Assembly (NCBI RefSeq): GCF_024679095.1
Contig: NC_066529.1
Span: 2,553,094-2,617,093 of the forward strand
Origin: Eriocheir sinensis
Lineage: Eukaryota; Arthropoda; Malacostraca; Decapoda; Varunidae
Direction: 5' to 3'
Length of the DNA: 64,000 bases
Made by a program: the position numbers and the translations under genes. Numbering within the stretch: position 1 is the stretch's first letter; every line of letters begins with the position of its first letter. Below are positions 48,500-61,230 of the stretch, in pieces. The notes below the pieces were generated by a model. That model searched no databases, was not told where the DNA came from, and saw only the letters and a list, made by a program, of their open reading frames with translations.

Positions 48500-49560
48500 A
48501 CCCGGCCAGCCCCGTTCACCCCTTCCCTTCCCCTCTTTTCCTTCCGTATCTTTTCTTTTTCCTGTCATACCTACCCTTTCCTTCCCCCTTCCCTTTCCCT
48601 CTTTTTCATTCTTCTTGTCCTATATATACCCTTTCCTTCCCCTTCCCTCCTATCCCCATCAGCCCCGTTCACCCCTTCCCTTCCTCTCTCTTCCTTCCGT
48701 ACCTTTTCTTTTTCCTGTCCTACCCTTTCCTTCCCCCTTCCCTTTCCCTCTTTTTCATTCTTCTTGTCCTACCCTTTCCTTCCCCTTCCCTCCTATCCCC
48801 ATCATTCCTTTTCGTTTCCATCCTTCTTCCCTTCTACCCCTTTCCTTCCTCTCTCTTCCTTCCTTTCCTTTTTCCTGTCCTTCCTATCCTTTCATTCCCT
48901 CTTCCCTTCCCCTCTTTTCCTTCTTTATATTTCATTCTTCCTGTCCTATCTACCCTTTCTCTTCCCCTTTTCCTCCCGTTCCCATTTTTCCTTTTCTTTC
49001 CCTTCCTTTCTTCTTGTTCTACCCTTTCCTTTACCCTTTCCTCCCATCCCCAGCCTTCCTTTTATTTCTCTTCCCCAACTTTAATTTCTTTCATCTCTCC
49101 TTTTTTTCTCATTTTCCTAACTTTCCTCACTTTTCTACTTTTGTTTCCTTCCCTGTCCTTCTTTTTCCTTATTATTTTTTCTCCTCCTTTCTTCTCTCCT
49201 CCCTCATTTTCCCTTCCTCTTCCCCTCAACTTTTCTACATTCCTCTCAATGTTCATCCACTCCTCCACCTTCTCCTCCTCCTTCTCCTCTTCCTTGTTTA
49301 CTTTCATCCACTCCTCTCCTTTTCCCTTACCTTCCATTCCTGTTTCTTCCCTCTCTCCACTCCTTCTTTCTTCTCCAATCCCCTTTCTTCTCTATTTCCA
49401 TTTATCTTATACTTCCCCTCTTCGTTTTTTTTCCTTCCCTTCCATTCCCATTCCTTCCCTTTCTCTCCCCCTCCCACCCCCTCCCTCCCCCTTCCCCCAT
49501 TCCCTTTTTTTCCCTACTCTTTCCTTTTTTCTCTTCTTTTCTTCACTACCTTTTTTTAAT
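48500..49560. repeat. About 1-kb pyrimidine tract with internal tandem repeats
   Basis: Nearly all C/T on the plus strand. Within it AGCCCCGTTCACCCCTTCCC occurs at about 48507 and 48661, marking a roughly 154-bp tandem unit that continues in diverged copies. It produces a fake 363-codon frame. Confidence 0.85.
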
Positions 49561-49660
49561 TTTGTTCTCTATGACCTTTTCCTCGGCCGCTCCCTTTTTT
49601 TTTTTTTTTGCCAGCGACAACCGGACGTGAGAATTCTTTTAAGAGGTCAAACATATTGTA

Positions 49661-49661
<1 letters not shown>

Positions 49662-49738
<77 letters not shown>
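49662..49738. repeat. (CA)n microsatellite
   Basis: 77 bp of perfect CA between two pyrimidine tracts. Confidence 0.97.
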
Positions 49739-49739
<1 letters not shown>

Positions 49740-50192
49740 GCTCTGCCCTGGCCCCATTTTCTCCCCTCCCCCTTTTTCTCTCTCCTTTCCTTTCCCTTTC
49801 CTTTTCCGTTTAATAACTTCTCTTCCTGTTCCTGTTTCCTTCCCTCTCATATACGTTTCCCTCTCTACTTCCATTCTTCCCTTTCTTTATCCCTCTTTTT
49901 CCTTTCTTTTCCTTTAATTATATATGTTTCCTATCTCCTATTTCTTCCACAACTCTTTCCTTTCCCTTCAGTTCCTCTTCTCTTCCTTCCCTTCTTCCCT
50001 TTTCCTTATTTTCTCTCTCTCTTGTCTGTCGTCTCTTTCCCTATTTCATATTCCCTTTTATCCACCACTCCTTCTTCTCCCTTTTCCTTTATCTGCTCTT
50101 CCTCTTGTAACTTTTTTTGTCGACTTCTTTATTTCTCTTCGGGTCACAAGTTTCAACGTGAGGAAGAGTGATCGGGGAAGGTGTAAAGTGAC

Positions 50193-50199
50193 TGTGTGT

Positions 50200-50250
<51 letters not shown>

Positions 50251-50390
50251 GTGAAGACATTAGGCACGTCTTAACAGTAGCAGAAGTAGTAGTAGTAGTA
50301 GTAGCAGAAGCAGAAGCAGTAGTAGTAGTAGCAGTAGCAGTAGTAATAGTAGCAGTAGTAATAGTAGTAGTAGTAGTAGTAGTAGTAGTT
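50193..50390. repeat. (TG)n then (TAG)n/(GCAGAA)n repeats
   Basis: TG to 50249, then after a 26-bp spacer imperfect AGT/AGC triplets to about 50390. Confidence 0.93.
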
Positions 50391-51159
50391 ATGGCGCTCT
50401 TGTGTTATCAGTGAGGCAAGAGATACAAGAGCCAATATTTGTAAAGGGCATAATTTTTCACTCGACCTTTTTTCTTTCTTTATTTCATTCTCTTCCTCCC
50501 TCCACATCCTTCCTTCTTATGTTCCCTTTGTTTGCGGAGCGTGTCGTTGCCCGCGCCTCGGTATATATAGGGGGGAGGAACCCGAGATGTACCTACAGCT
50601 GCAAGGGTGGCCAAAATGAAGGGTGCGAATTCTGTCTTGGCGATGCGCACTTGTTTATTCTTATGGGAGTGTTTAGTACTTGTTCGTTTATTGTGTGATT
50701 GATGGAAGTTATTTAGGAAAGTTGTTATTGTTGTTATTATTACTATTGTTATTATTGTCATTATCGAAATTGACAGCATTTTGTTTATATGCAGTGGTCT
50801 AATCTTTCTTCCGTTAAATAGTTCATTCTCTTTGTGTTAGACCTTAACTTGAATCGTCAAACATTTTTATCTTGCATCGTAATGGGAGAACCGGACAGCA
50901 GGAGGAGGAGAAGGAGGAGGAGGAGGAGGAGGAGGAAGAAGAAAAGGGATATCAGACAGGTGTGACGCCCCCCCTTCCCCCCTTCCCTTCCCCCAACACA
51001 CAACAAACAGGGTCGCGCTCCGCCGTACACCACACACGCCGCCGCCGCCTCAAGCGCTCATTTCCATAGACAAGCAAACCTCGCCACGCCAGGACGAATT
51101 AGCGATTGAAGTGCGTCTCCGCCGATGGGTCTGGCCGGTCAAAGCTCCCGACATGCCAT

Positions 51160-51440
51160 CTTTTTTTCTTTCTCTTTCTCTTCCTCTTCCTCTTTCTCCT
51201 TCTCCCCTCTCTCCTTCTCTTTCTTTTTCTTTCCTTTTTCCTTTTTCTTTTTTTTTCTTTTCTTTTTGTTCCTTTTCGTCTTCTTCTTCTTCTTCTTCTT
51301 CTTCTTCTTCTTCTTCTTCTTCTTCTTCTTCTTTTACCTCCTTCCGCTGCTGCTGGTTTTTCATTTTCATTTTTCTCTTTTTTTTCTTTTTGTTCCTCTT
51401 CTTCTTCTTTTTCTTCTTCTTCTTCTTCTACCCCCTTCCG
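51160..51440. repeat. Pyrimidine tract with (CTT)n
   Basis: C/T-only stretch with a perfect CTT core at about 51281-51332. A second pyrimidine stretch follows at 51660-51890. Confidence 0.92.
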
Positions 51441-53221
51441 CTGCTGTTGGGTGCATGGGGGAGGTGGTGAGGATGATGATGAAAGTGATGATAATGATGA
51501 TAAGAATGGTGGTAATTGATTTAGACGTGTTTTCCCCGTAGATTAGACTTTCATTATAGGATTCTTAGTGTTTGTATATCTTCTTCCGCTCCCGATGCTG
51601 GTTGTTCTTCTTTACGTTGGTCTTCTTATATTTCTTCTTGTTTATCATCATTATCATCACCATCCATACCCTCATCCTTCTCTTTCTTTTTATTCTTCTT
51701 CTTTTCTTTCTCTTTTTCTGTCTTTCTTCTTCTCTTTCTCTCTCTCTCTTCCTCTTTCTCTTCCTCCTTCTCCTTCTCCTTTCCCTTCTTCTTTTTACTT
51801 TTCTTGCCTCTTCCTTTTTCTTTCTCTCTTCCTTTTCCTTTTCTTCTTGTTCTTGTTCTTCTTGTTCTTCTTCATCTCCTCCTACGACTTCTCTTTCTCC
51901 TCTTTCTACGGCTCGTCATTCTCCTCGCCTAAATGACTCCCGAAAGTTGGAAAGTGAGGCACCACATCTGCGGCTGCACCTCCCAGCGTGGGGCGACCGC
52001 AGACCACACGCCGAGGCTCTCCGCGCGGCCGTCCTTCACGTCAGGAGGCGGCAAGCACAAGCCAGATATTAAACAATTTCACGCAATGCTCACGGAATAC
52101 TCCACATTCTCACGTAACTGATGCGAAATGACAGGTATTGCGGTTAGATTCACATGTACCGGAAACGTAAGCGTGCCTGAAGACTACGCCGCGTCATGGT
52201 GGGGCTGTTGTGTCATCGTGGAAACTGTTATCAAAATTACGATGCTTAGGCGATGAAAACGATCCGTAGCTTATATTCAGGGTTGTCTTATGAAGGTGTT
52301 TCGTAGTCTCTTTACTCCACACTTGCATCGAGGCTGTCACTGGAGGAGAAAGAGCGCGTTGATGAAGCCGCGGGTGTCCGTCAGGCAGAGAGAGTGAGTG
52401 GCCGTGGGGCGCCAGATGGCTGCCTCCACCCTGAACTTGATCGTGACCATTAGGGCGGCGTCCACCTGCTCCAGGGCCGCCGCCGCCGCTCCCCTCCACT
52501 TGTCACTCCGTCACGTGGTTTCTCCTGCTCTCCCTGGCGGCGCGAAGTACGGCTCTCCGCGTGGGTGCTGCGACGGAGCTAAAGTTTTGGCAATCGCGTC
52601 CGGGCTATGTTACCCTGTGAATGACGCATTGTTGTTTTGAATGAACGTCTCTTCCTCTTGACGCTTCGCTGATACAGAAGATATGAAAATAGATGAATGA
52701 ATGAGTAAGTAGATAATAGATCGATAAATGAAAAAAAAAAGATACGTGTAAGGTTTCTCTGTTCATGGGTGTCTGTCAGTCATTTGTTAAAGTCTTTCCA
52801 CATGATCCGCATCTTTTGTTTCTCTAGGCCTCGTGACCGGTTCGTTTTTTGCTTAGTCCTCCGTCCATGATCGGCTACTGTGTCAACCTAACTGTGCGTC
52901 TCTCTTCTCTCTCCGTTCACAACATAACACAACCTGCCCAAACCCCTTACTTCGTTTTATCGCTAATCAGTTTGTTCCCCATTCCGGACGAAGCTCCTTT
53001 AATTGGTAGCCTGTTTGTTCCACCACGAGTCTATAATCATTTTTTTCTCGTGCCTCCCCGCTATGTTAAGTACCCTCCTCTCCTTGTCTTCGTGGATTAG
53101 CATGGCGGTGACATCCTCCAAACTTGTCACCACGGAAGGCGTTCGGAAACATTTAGTGGGGCCATAAAACTTTACTACGGTCCGCGCGGGCAGCACCTGG
53201 GTCTGATTACGGCTGAGTGGT

Positions 53222-54700
53222 CGTAGGCGTAGGCATCTAAAATTCCTGTTCTGTTCACTTCTTGCGTTGCTTCCTCTGTTGTTGCGTTATTTATGGGCGT
53301 CATCTCCGTAACGAACGATGATTTCACCTTTTCAGCTTTCGGTTATGTACGCAAGTGAACGGACACAGCCATTTTTATTTCCTATTCTATACGCTATACT
53401 TTCTCTGTTGCTGCGTTATTTATGGGCGTCATCTCCGTAATGGACGACGATATCACCTTTTTAGCTTTCGGTTATGTAGTTAACGGTCATAGGTATTTTC
53501 ATTTCCTTTTCTAATCACTTCTTACGTTATTTCCTATAGTGTTGCGCTAGATCCAGAGCTTTGTGGAAGTCTATGTCTAATTAACATCGATATCACCTCG
53601 CTAGACTGATTTTGTGGGTGAACGATCATTGCATCTTCACTTCCTTTTCTAGTCACTTTTTACGTTATTTCCTTTAGCCTACTGTTACGCTAGATTCAGA
53701 GCTTTGCGGAAGTCGCTGCCTAATTAACTTCGACATCACCTCGCTAGACTTTGATTTTGTGGGTGAATGGTTTTAGGCGTCATTTCCTGCTTTCCTCATT
53801 CCTTTCCCTACTTCCGCTGTTGTTGGGTTAAATATTTGACTTCCCGGTGATTTCCTTCAAGTTAATGTCCCCTTGTTTGTCATCTCCATTTCTTGCATTT
53901 GTTATCGCCTTCGCCGTCTTTGATTTTGTGGGTGAATAGTTTTAGGCGTCCTCATATCCTGCTTCATCCCTTCCTTTCCTTACTTTCGCTTTTCCTCGGT
54001 TCGGTATTCGACGTCCCGGTAATTTCCTTGGAGTTAATGTCGCCTTCCCCCGTCATCTCTATTCCTCTCATTTCTTTCATTTGATATCGCCTTTCCCCGT
54101 CATTACCTGCTTTACTCATTCCTTTCCCTCCTTCCGCTGTTCCTGGGTTCGATTTCTGAGTTCGCGGTAATTTCCTTGGAGTTAATATCGCCTTCCCCGT
54201 CATCTCTATTCCTCTCATTTCTTTCATTTGATATCGCCTTTCCCCGTCATTACCTGCTTTACTCATTCCTTTCCCTCCTTCCGCTGTTCCTGGGTTCGAT
54301 TTCTGAGTTCGCGGTAATTTCCTTGAAGTTAATGTCGTCTTACTGGTCATCTCTATTCCTCTCATTTCTTCCATTTGATATCGCCTTTGCTCGTCATTAC
54401 CTGCTTTACTCATTCCTTTCCCTCCTTCCGCTGTTCCTGTGTTCGATATTTGAGTTCGCGGTAATTTCCTTGAAGTTAATGTCATCTTACTGCAGTCATC
54501 TCTATTATTGCTCACATTTCTTCCATTCGATATCACCTTGCCCGTCTTCGGTTTCAGGCGGCTTCATTTCCTGTTCTACTCATTCCCCGTTCCTTACTTC
54601 CGCTGTTCCTGGGTTCGATATTTGACTTCCCGGTGATTTCCTTCAGGTTAATGTCGCTGTGCCCGTCATTTCTATTGCTCTCATTTCTCTTCCCTTCAGT
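53222..54700. repeat. Diverged tandem array, core unit 147 bp
   Basis: Copies starting at 54118, 54265 and 54412 are exactly 147 bp apart and very similar. Flanking copies near 53966 and 54582, and earlier ones near 53260, 53395, 53510 and 53640, are more diverged (133-170 bp). Each unit has a GTTAAT-TCGCCTT-CCCGTCAT core and TTCCGCTGTTCCTGGG. Because 147 is divisible by three, one minus-strand frame stays open for 190 codons as a 49-residue repeat. I treat it as satellite DNA. Confidence 0.8.
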
Positions 54701-54762
54701 CACGGCCAGGGTCGCGTAGGGTGTCACCGTATATTGCCGTACGCCAACCTGTACATACACCT

Positions 54763-55813
54763 ATTGACATTGCGATCACCTTGCCAGTCATCTTTTTCCC
54801 CTATTTCCTTCTCTATTTTTTTTCTCCTCTATTTCCTCGCGTCAAGGGGAAAGGTCGTGAGGGAGGGCAGTGTGATCCCGGAAGAGTCATCCACACCCTG
54901 TCAAGCTCAGCACATCACGGTGGTTAGTTAGTGTTGATATCCTCTCGCCAGTTACTTCTTTTCCTCTTATTCTTCATTCATTTATAAAGGTTCGTGGGAA
55001 GGATCGTCTGGCAGGGCACTGTACTCCTGCAAGAGCCATCCACAACCTATTATGTTCAGAATATCGCAATAGTTTATACGTGTTGATATACTCTTTGATA
55101 GTCACTTCTATCCCTCTTCTTCTTCATTCATTTATAAAGGTTCGTGGGAAGGATCGTCTGGAAGGGCACTGTACTCCCGCAAGAGCCATCCACAGCCTAT
55201 CATGTTCAGAATATCACAATAGTTTATACGTGTTGATATCCTCTTTGATAGTCACTTCTATTCCTCTTCTTCTTCATTCATTTATAAAGGCTCGTGGGAA
55301 GCATCGTCTGGCAGGGCATTGTACTCCCGCAAGAGCCATCCACAGCCTATCATGTTCAGAATATCACAATAGTTTATACGTGTTGATATCCTCTTTGCTA
55401 GTCACTTCTATCCCTCTTCTTCTTCATTCATTTATAAAGGCTCGTGGGAAGGATCGTCTGGCAGGGCATTGTACTCCCACAAGAGCCATCCACAACCTCT
55501 CACGTTCAGAACATCACATTGTTTTAAAAGTGTTTGGTTTAAAAGCGTTGATATTCCTTTGCCTGTCATTTATGTTATTCTTCCTCTTCATTTAAAGACT
55601 CGTGGGTAGCGACGTGTAGGAAGGCATTGTACTTCTGCAAGAGCCATCCACTACCTGAGTACATAACACTGTAACTTATTAGTGTTCGTATTCCCTTGCT
55701 AGTCATCTCTACTACTCTTCTTCATTCATTTCAAGACTCATGGGCAGGGTCGAGTGCATGGGAGAGCACTGTACACCCGCAACAGTCATGCACAACCTGT
55801 CAAGCTGAGTACA
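54763..55813. repeat. Tandem array, unit about 150 bp (about 7 copies)
   Basis: Unit starts (TGTTGATAT) are at 54932, 55081, 55231 and 55381, with diverged copies before (about 54763) and after (about 55547 and 55682). Central copies share TTCATTCATTTATAAAGG and AAGAGCCATCCACA. A plus-strand frame stays open for 171 codons as a 50-residue repeat. It adjoins the 147-bp array and shares a short core (GTCA-TTCTATTCCTCT) with it. Confidence 0.82.
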
Positions 55814-56324
55814 CAGAGTCGTAAATCTCTTCCACTGCGTCGTGGGAACCAGCACCTCGGCCTTGCCTCGGCGCGGGCCACGCACGAGTCAAACCTCCCC
55901 GTCCGCTGCTGCCCTTTGCTCCGGTACGCCTCGCCTCGGTCCGCACTCCGCCTCGACGCCCGTATTTACACGACAGCTGGCCCACGTTCGTTCCCCCTCG
56001 CCCAACATGACTTGAGCAACGCATCTTTGCATATTTTTTTTCTGCGTACTGTGTGTGTGTTTTGGGTGGGCGTGTGTGCGTTTAAAAGTACTGCTCTCGA
56101 TCCTGATATACGAATTTACTGACCATCGTGAGATATTTTAGTATTCCTTGTATTTGGCGATTCTGATACATGATTCTGCGTTTTGATAAGATCGTGGAAG
56201 ATGTTCTTATGCACGAGTGAGTTGTAATGTTGATTTAGTTATATAAGGAAGTGTTTGAGGTTGGAACTGTGTCTCTTTCTGTATATATATCTTCCTTTGC
56301 CTTTTCTTCTTTTGAATCCATAAT

Positions 56325-56328
<4 letters not shown>

Positions 56329-56399
<71 letters not shown>
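56329..56399. repeat. (CT)n microsatellite
   Basis: 71 bp of perfect CT. Confidence 0.97.
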
Positions 56400-56400
<1 letters not shown>

Positions 56401-56739
56401 AATATCGCCATGGCGGTAATCAGAGGTATTTTTTTCATTTCCTCGCTTTAATTCCACATCAGTTATGGATTTACGTCTCCCTTCGTATATATAAACGAAC
56501 AGATAAACAATAGAGAAGCGGATCGTAATAAATGACAAGAAAAATAATTGATGTTCCCTGAAAGAATGTGGCGTTGGATTCCCTTTTTGGTCCTTCGTGT
56601 CGTCTTTTGTTTTCTTTCCTCGCATCGATATTTCCCGGATTTCTGGCGGGGCGGCGAACGAGTGAGTGAGACAGAGGAGGGATGGGTGACTATTATAGGG
56701 CTAAGGTGGCGGGTCTTTCATCAGTGTCACTCTCCGTTA

Positions 56740-57310
56740 CCTCTCATGCCACCACCTTCACCTGACCGTCTCCTATACTCAACCCCATCCTCTTCCTTCC
56801 TTCCCATACCTCTGTCATCTGTCTTTCCCTTCCTATCTTCATCTGTCTCCCTCCTACCCAGTTTCCTCCTATTCTACCTCGTCTCCTTCCTTCCCACTCT
56901 CACCTCTTGTCTTTCCCTTCCTCTTCCCACCCCTTTCCTATACCTTCATCTGGTCACCTTCTACTCAACCCCATCCTCTCCTCTCCTTCCACCCACTCCA
57001 TCCTTTCTTTATTCACTTCTTGTCCATATTTTACTCGTCTCCCTTTCCCCTCCTCTCCCATCCGCATTCCTGTCCTGTCTTTCCTTCTACTCATCCCTTT
57101 CCTTCTTACCTTCGTTCCTTCATCCTCACTCCCTTAGGCATCCTCTATCTTCTAATTCTTCTTGCCTTTCCTCCTTCCTCACCACCTTCTAACCACACCC
57201 ATCTACTAATCCCTGCTCTTCCCATCCTCACCCATGACCACTCTCTCCCTCTACCCCTCAAGCACCTTAATTCCCCGAGCTCTCCATATAGCCACTTCCG
57301 TCCTGTGATC
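56740..57310. repeat. Pyrimidine-rich stretch
   Basis: C/T-rich sequence with TCCTTCC and TCATC motifs; long open frames here are compositional. No gene seen. Confidence 0.7.
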
Positions 57311-57679
57311 TAACCTGTAACCTTTCCCTTGACCTCTCCGTGCAGGCAGTCCAGGACCATGATTCTCCTCCCTCTCGCGAAAGGGAAATCGGTTCGTGTC
57401 GGTGGCAACTTATCACGAATTAAAGTGAGGGAAAATTGTTGATCGTTGTACACTTTGACAAAAATGACAGTTACGTTGAGAATGGTTACAAATACGTAGA
57501 GGGGTTGAAATATGTGGTAGTTTCCGGTTTGGTCCGCAGGAAGCAACAGCCTTCGAGTAACCAAGAGCGACAGTTGAAGAAAATGGGGATGATAGGTGGA
57601 GGGAGTTGGCAGTAATAGGCTATCTACACCACAGGCCTACGAAAGAGAAAATTGAAAGAGAAAAATGAACACTCACGCT

Positions 57680-57900
57680 GATGATTCCTTCCTTCCTTCC
57701 TTCCTTCTATCTTTTCTTCCTTGTTCCCTTCCTTCCGTCTTTCCTGTCCTCTTTCCCTCTATCAATACGTCCTTCCTTCTTTTTTCCTTCCTTCCTTTCT
57801 TCCTTCTTTCCTTCCTTGCTCCCTTCCTTCCGTGCTTCCTGATCTCTTTCTTTTCCTCCCTCCATCCTTCCTTGCTTCTTCTTTCCTTCCTTCCTTCAGC
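57680..57900. repeat. (CCTT)n-rich stretch
   Basis: CCTT tetranucleotide repeats with interruptions. Confidence 0.85.
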
Positions 57901-58082
57901 AGCCAACACTCATCGATATCACGTGACGGGGAAACGATGATGAGGCGCCCCAGGGGAAGAGGAGGAGGAGGAGGAGGAGGAGGAGGAAGACGCCACTCGC
58001 ATGATCGGAGGACCTGAGGGATAAGGAAAAATTTTAATTATACAAGAATTCATTCGCACTCTCCCTTACAGCCTCACTTAAA

Positions 58083-58084
<2 letters not shown>

Positions 58085-58129
<45 letters not shown>
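58085..58129. repeat. (CA)n microsatellite
   Basis: 45 bp of perfect CA. Confidence 0.96.
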
Positions 58130-58131
<2 letters not shown>

Positions 58132-58644
58132 ATCTCTCATCTCCTTCCTTTACACCGTCTTGCTTCCCCCTATCTCACTCTATTCCCTTCATCGTAATTA
58201 GTCCATCCCTCACACTCGCCTATATCCACACCCTTACACTTCGTCTTCCTCTTCTTCTTGTTCTTGTTCTTCTTGTTCTTCTTCTTCTTTGTTTGACACG
58301 CCTTCCCTCACACCAGCCCTTCAGCCCTCTCCCTCACGTCACCACCAGCAGGGGGCCGAGAGGGAAAGTTACTGAAGTCTCCCCTTTCGTCTCCTTCCTT
58401 TCTCGTGATTATCGGTGAGTCCTCAGGTACTTTAGTGCGTCCCTTGTCTCCCTACATGCACCTGTTGTCACGTGGGCCCCGTAATCACCACTCATCACCA
58501 CCACTACCACCCACCGTCACCACCCACCGTCACCACCACCTCCATACACAAACACACACGGTTATAATATCAGGTTTTCCTTTTTTATTTAATGGAAGAA
58601 AACATTGGTGATAATTATGACTCTTACAAGGATGAGGGTAAAAT

Positions 58645-58762
58645 CTGTAGTAGTAGTAGTAGTACTGGGAGTGGTAGTCATGGTAGTAGTAGTAGTAGTA
58701 GTCATGGTGGTGGTAGTAGCAGTAGTAGTAGTAGTAGTTGTTGTTGTTGTTGTAGTTGTTGC
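58645..58762. repeat. (AGT)n/(TTG)n trinucleotide repeat
   Basis: AGT-type triplets with TCATGG interruptions and a terminal TTG run. Confidence 0.9.
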
Positions 58763-59381
58763 AGTAATGTACCAAGCCGGATAGACAGACAGACAAGGAC
58801 CATCTGTCAGTGAAGCAAGGTCACTGTCGACAGCTGGCACCCTCGTCAGTTCCTACCACCACCACCACCACCCACTACCAACCCATCACCACCACAACTC
58901 ACTACATCCCCCTACTACCACTACCCAACTATCCTTCTTCACTAATCATCTACTATTGCCCCTTCAGTCGCCAATCCTCATTACAACCAAACGTGTAGAC
59001 TTCTAATATTTACTCTTTCCAGGAAAAAGAATGAGGGAAAAAGAAGGCATGAAAAAGAAAGAAGGAAACGAAAGAAGGAACAGGAAAGAAGGTAAATGAA
59101 AGAAGGAAAAAGAAAAAAAGACGAAAGACACAAACAGATAAAAGGCGAAAGGAAGAAAAATTAATAAAACTAAATAAAGGGAAGGAAGGATGAGAGAGAA
59201 GAATCTAAAACGAAAGTAAAAGATAAAATACATGTGTCACACCTGCCACTTCAGCTCACAGGTGTCGGAGGTTTCATTCCATCACCAGCTGACATAGAAT
59301 TGAAAGACATCACTTGGCTTTTATTGAATCTAAACCATATACACCGTTTCTTTTGAGCACATATGCGATTAAGTTTCGTCA

Positions 59382-59383
<2 letters not shown>

Positions 59384-59419
<36 letters not shown>

Positions 59420-59422
59420 ACA
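59384..59422. repeat. (CA)n microsatellite
   Basis: About 38 bp of CA with one TA interruption. Confidence 0.95.
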
Positions 59423-60529
59423 AAGAAAAAAAAAAAGATATTGAACCTCGCCTTCTCGTCAATACTTTCACCGGATTTTTTTTTTTTTTTAAACGCCGTA
59501 GCCTATTAGTAATTTTTAATAGGTATGAGGCTAGTTTGACGTTGTAACTCCATATATTTCAGACGGAGTTAATCAAAAGTGTTGGATTTTCACAGAATCA
59601 AGTCGACATATATTACAAACTCATTCGTAAAATAAAAAAGACAAAAAAATCAACAAAAACAATTAACGGCGTCTTGAAAAATAGGTATAAAATCACAAAT
59701 CACCCGCGTTATTGTTTCTAAAGACTGACGTTGAAAAATTATCATTCGTATATATGAGTCGATGGTTTGTCTGTTCTGTTTAGCCCGAAGGTGGTGAAGT
59801 AGTATTGGCGGACTGACGGAGAGTGAAAACTGAAGGGGGAAAGTAGTGCGCGCAGGTGGTGGTAATTGGCAACAACTTTTCCTTATCCATCCCCCTCCGT
59901 TGTGGGTGTTTGTCACGCGTCAACAACAATTTACTGGCTGCCTCTTCTTCGTTGTCTTCTTCTATTTTTTGTTCTTTTTTTATTCATATTTTTATTTTTA
60001 TGATTATTTTTTTTCCTTATTTTTCATTGTTATTCTTATTCGTGTTTTATTCTCCTTTTCAGTTCTTCTATATTTTTTTTCATCCGATTTTTCTTTCTTC
60101 CTCTTCTTCTCTTTTTTTATGTATTTTCTTCTTCTTCTTCATCAACAGTTTCAGCTTCTCTTTATAATTTCAATGTGACTATATAATTACTTTTTTTATG
60201 TGTTCAATCTCTTTCTTGTGATGTTAATATTTTTTTCTTCGTTACATCTCTTTATCAGCAACGTATGATAAGAGAGAAAGAGACAGACAGACAGACAGAC
60301 TTAAATATGAAGCCAATACGCCAATTTCTTACTACAGATCGTATTATATTTTCGTTAACTTTTTATTTACTTTATCATTCCCTTTACGTCCCAGCTAGGA
60401 AAGTTTATCAGAGTCACGATCGACGACAGTGATGACGGTGTTGTCTGTGGTCGAGCGGCGCTGGCGGATGTTTTGTTTACGAGTAAGGTGTTATTTTAGT
60501 ACCCTTCTATGGGCCCTATATGCCGCACC

Positions 60530-61230
60530 TATCTCCTTATGCCCTTCACCTTGACAGCCATCTTCTTATCACTTCCTATCCTCTCCCTTAACATCCTTTC
60601 TCTCTCCTGTTCCCTTCTCTCCTTGCCACTCCTTCCACTTTCCCCTTTCCCTGACTTTTCCTTCCTCCTCCATGCCCCGGTTTCTCCTTATGTCCTTCGC
60701 CTTGACAGCCATCCTCTTCCCACCCTCTCCTTTCCCTGCCTTATGACCTGGTTCCCTTCCTTAACCTCCTTTCTCTCTCTTGTCCCCTTCTCTCCTTGCC
60801 ACTCCTTCCCCTTTCCCATTCCCTGCCTTTTCCTTCCTCCTCCATGACAAGGCCTCTCTTCTTCTACCTTGTCCTAGTCTGACCTATGCATTTCCCTTTC
60901 TCTACCCTCTCCCTTCCCTGTTCTATGGTCTAGTTCTCTTCCTTAACCTCCTTTCTCTCTCCTGTCCCCCTCTCACTTCCCCTTCCCTGTCTTTGCCTTT
61001 CCCTTCCTTTTCCATCCTCTTCCATGGTCCTAGTCTGACCCTACATCCCCTTTCCTACCCTCTCCCTTGCCTTGGTCTTCCCCTTCCCTTTCCTGCCTAG
61101 ACCTTCCCTTCCCTTCCACTTCCAGGTTCCCCTCTCCTCCCTTTGCTTGCTCCCTCTTCCCCTTCCTTCCCTCTCCTTCCCTTCCCTCCAGCATCATGGT
61201 CTCCTCTCTTCCCCCTCCCGAATCATGATC
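60530..61230. repeat. Pyrimidine-rich tandem array, unit about 151-180 bp
   Basis: TCCTTATG-CCTTC-CCTTGACAGCCATC occurs near 60533 and 60684. CTTAACCTCCTTTCTCTCTC recurs near 60755 and 60938. Copies are diverged. No coding gene. Confidence 0.65.

Larger units (their letters stand above)
44480..53220. other. No gene recognised
   Basis: Low-complexity tracts alternate with AT-rich unique sequence. A short minus-strand frame with coding-like codon use at 52340-52510 is discussed as a finding; nothing else could be supported. Confidence 0.5.

Noticed and set aside
48468..49559. 363-codon frame, the longest in the window
   Set aside because: It is made of Pro/Phe/Ser/Leu from a pyrimidine tract with tandem repeats; composition alone keeps it open.
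51050..51370. Glu-rich minus-strand protein
   Set aside because: Shadow of the CTT/pyrimidine tract at 51.16-51.44 kb.
53964..54536. 190-codon minus-strand repeat protein
   Set aside because: It follows from the 147-bp satellite period; I keep the period as a finding but not the protein as a gene.
53222..55813. CRISPR-like array
   Set aside because: Units are long, contiguous and diverged without short constant repeats and unique spacers, and the genome is eukaryotic.
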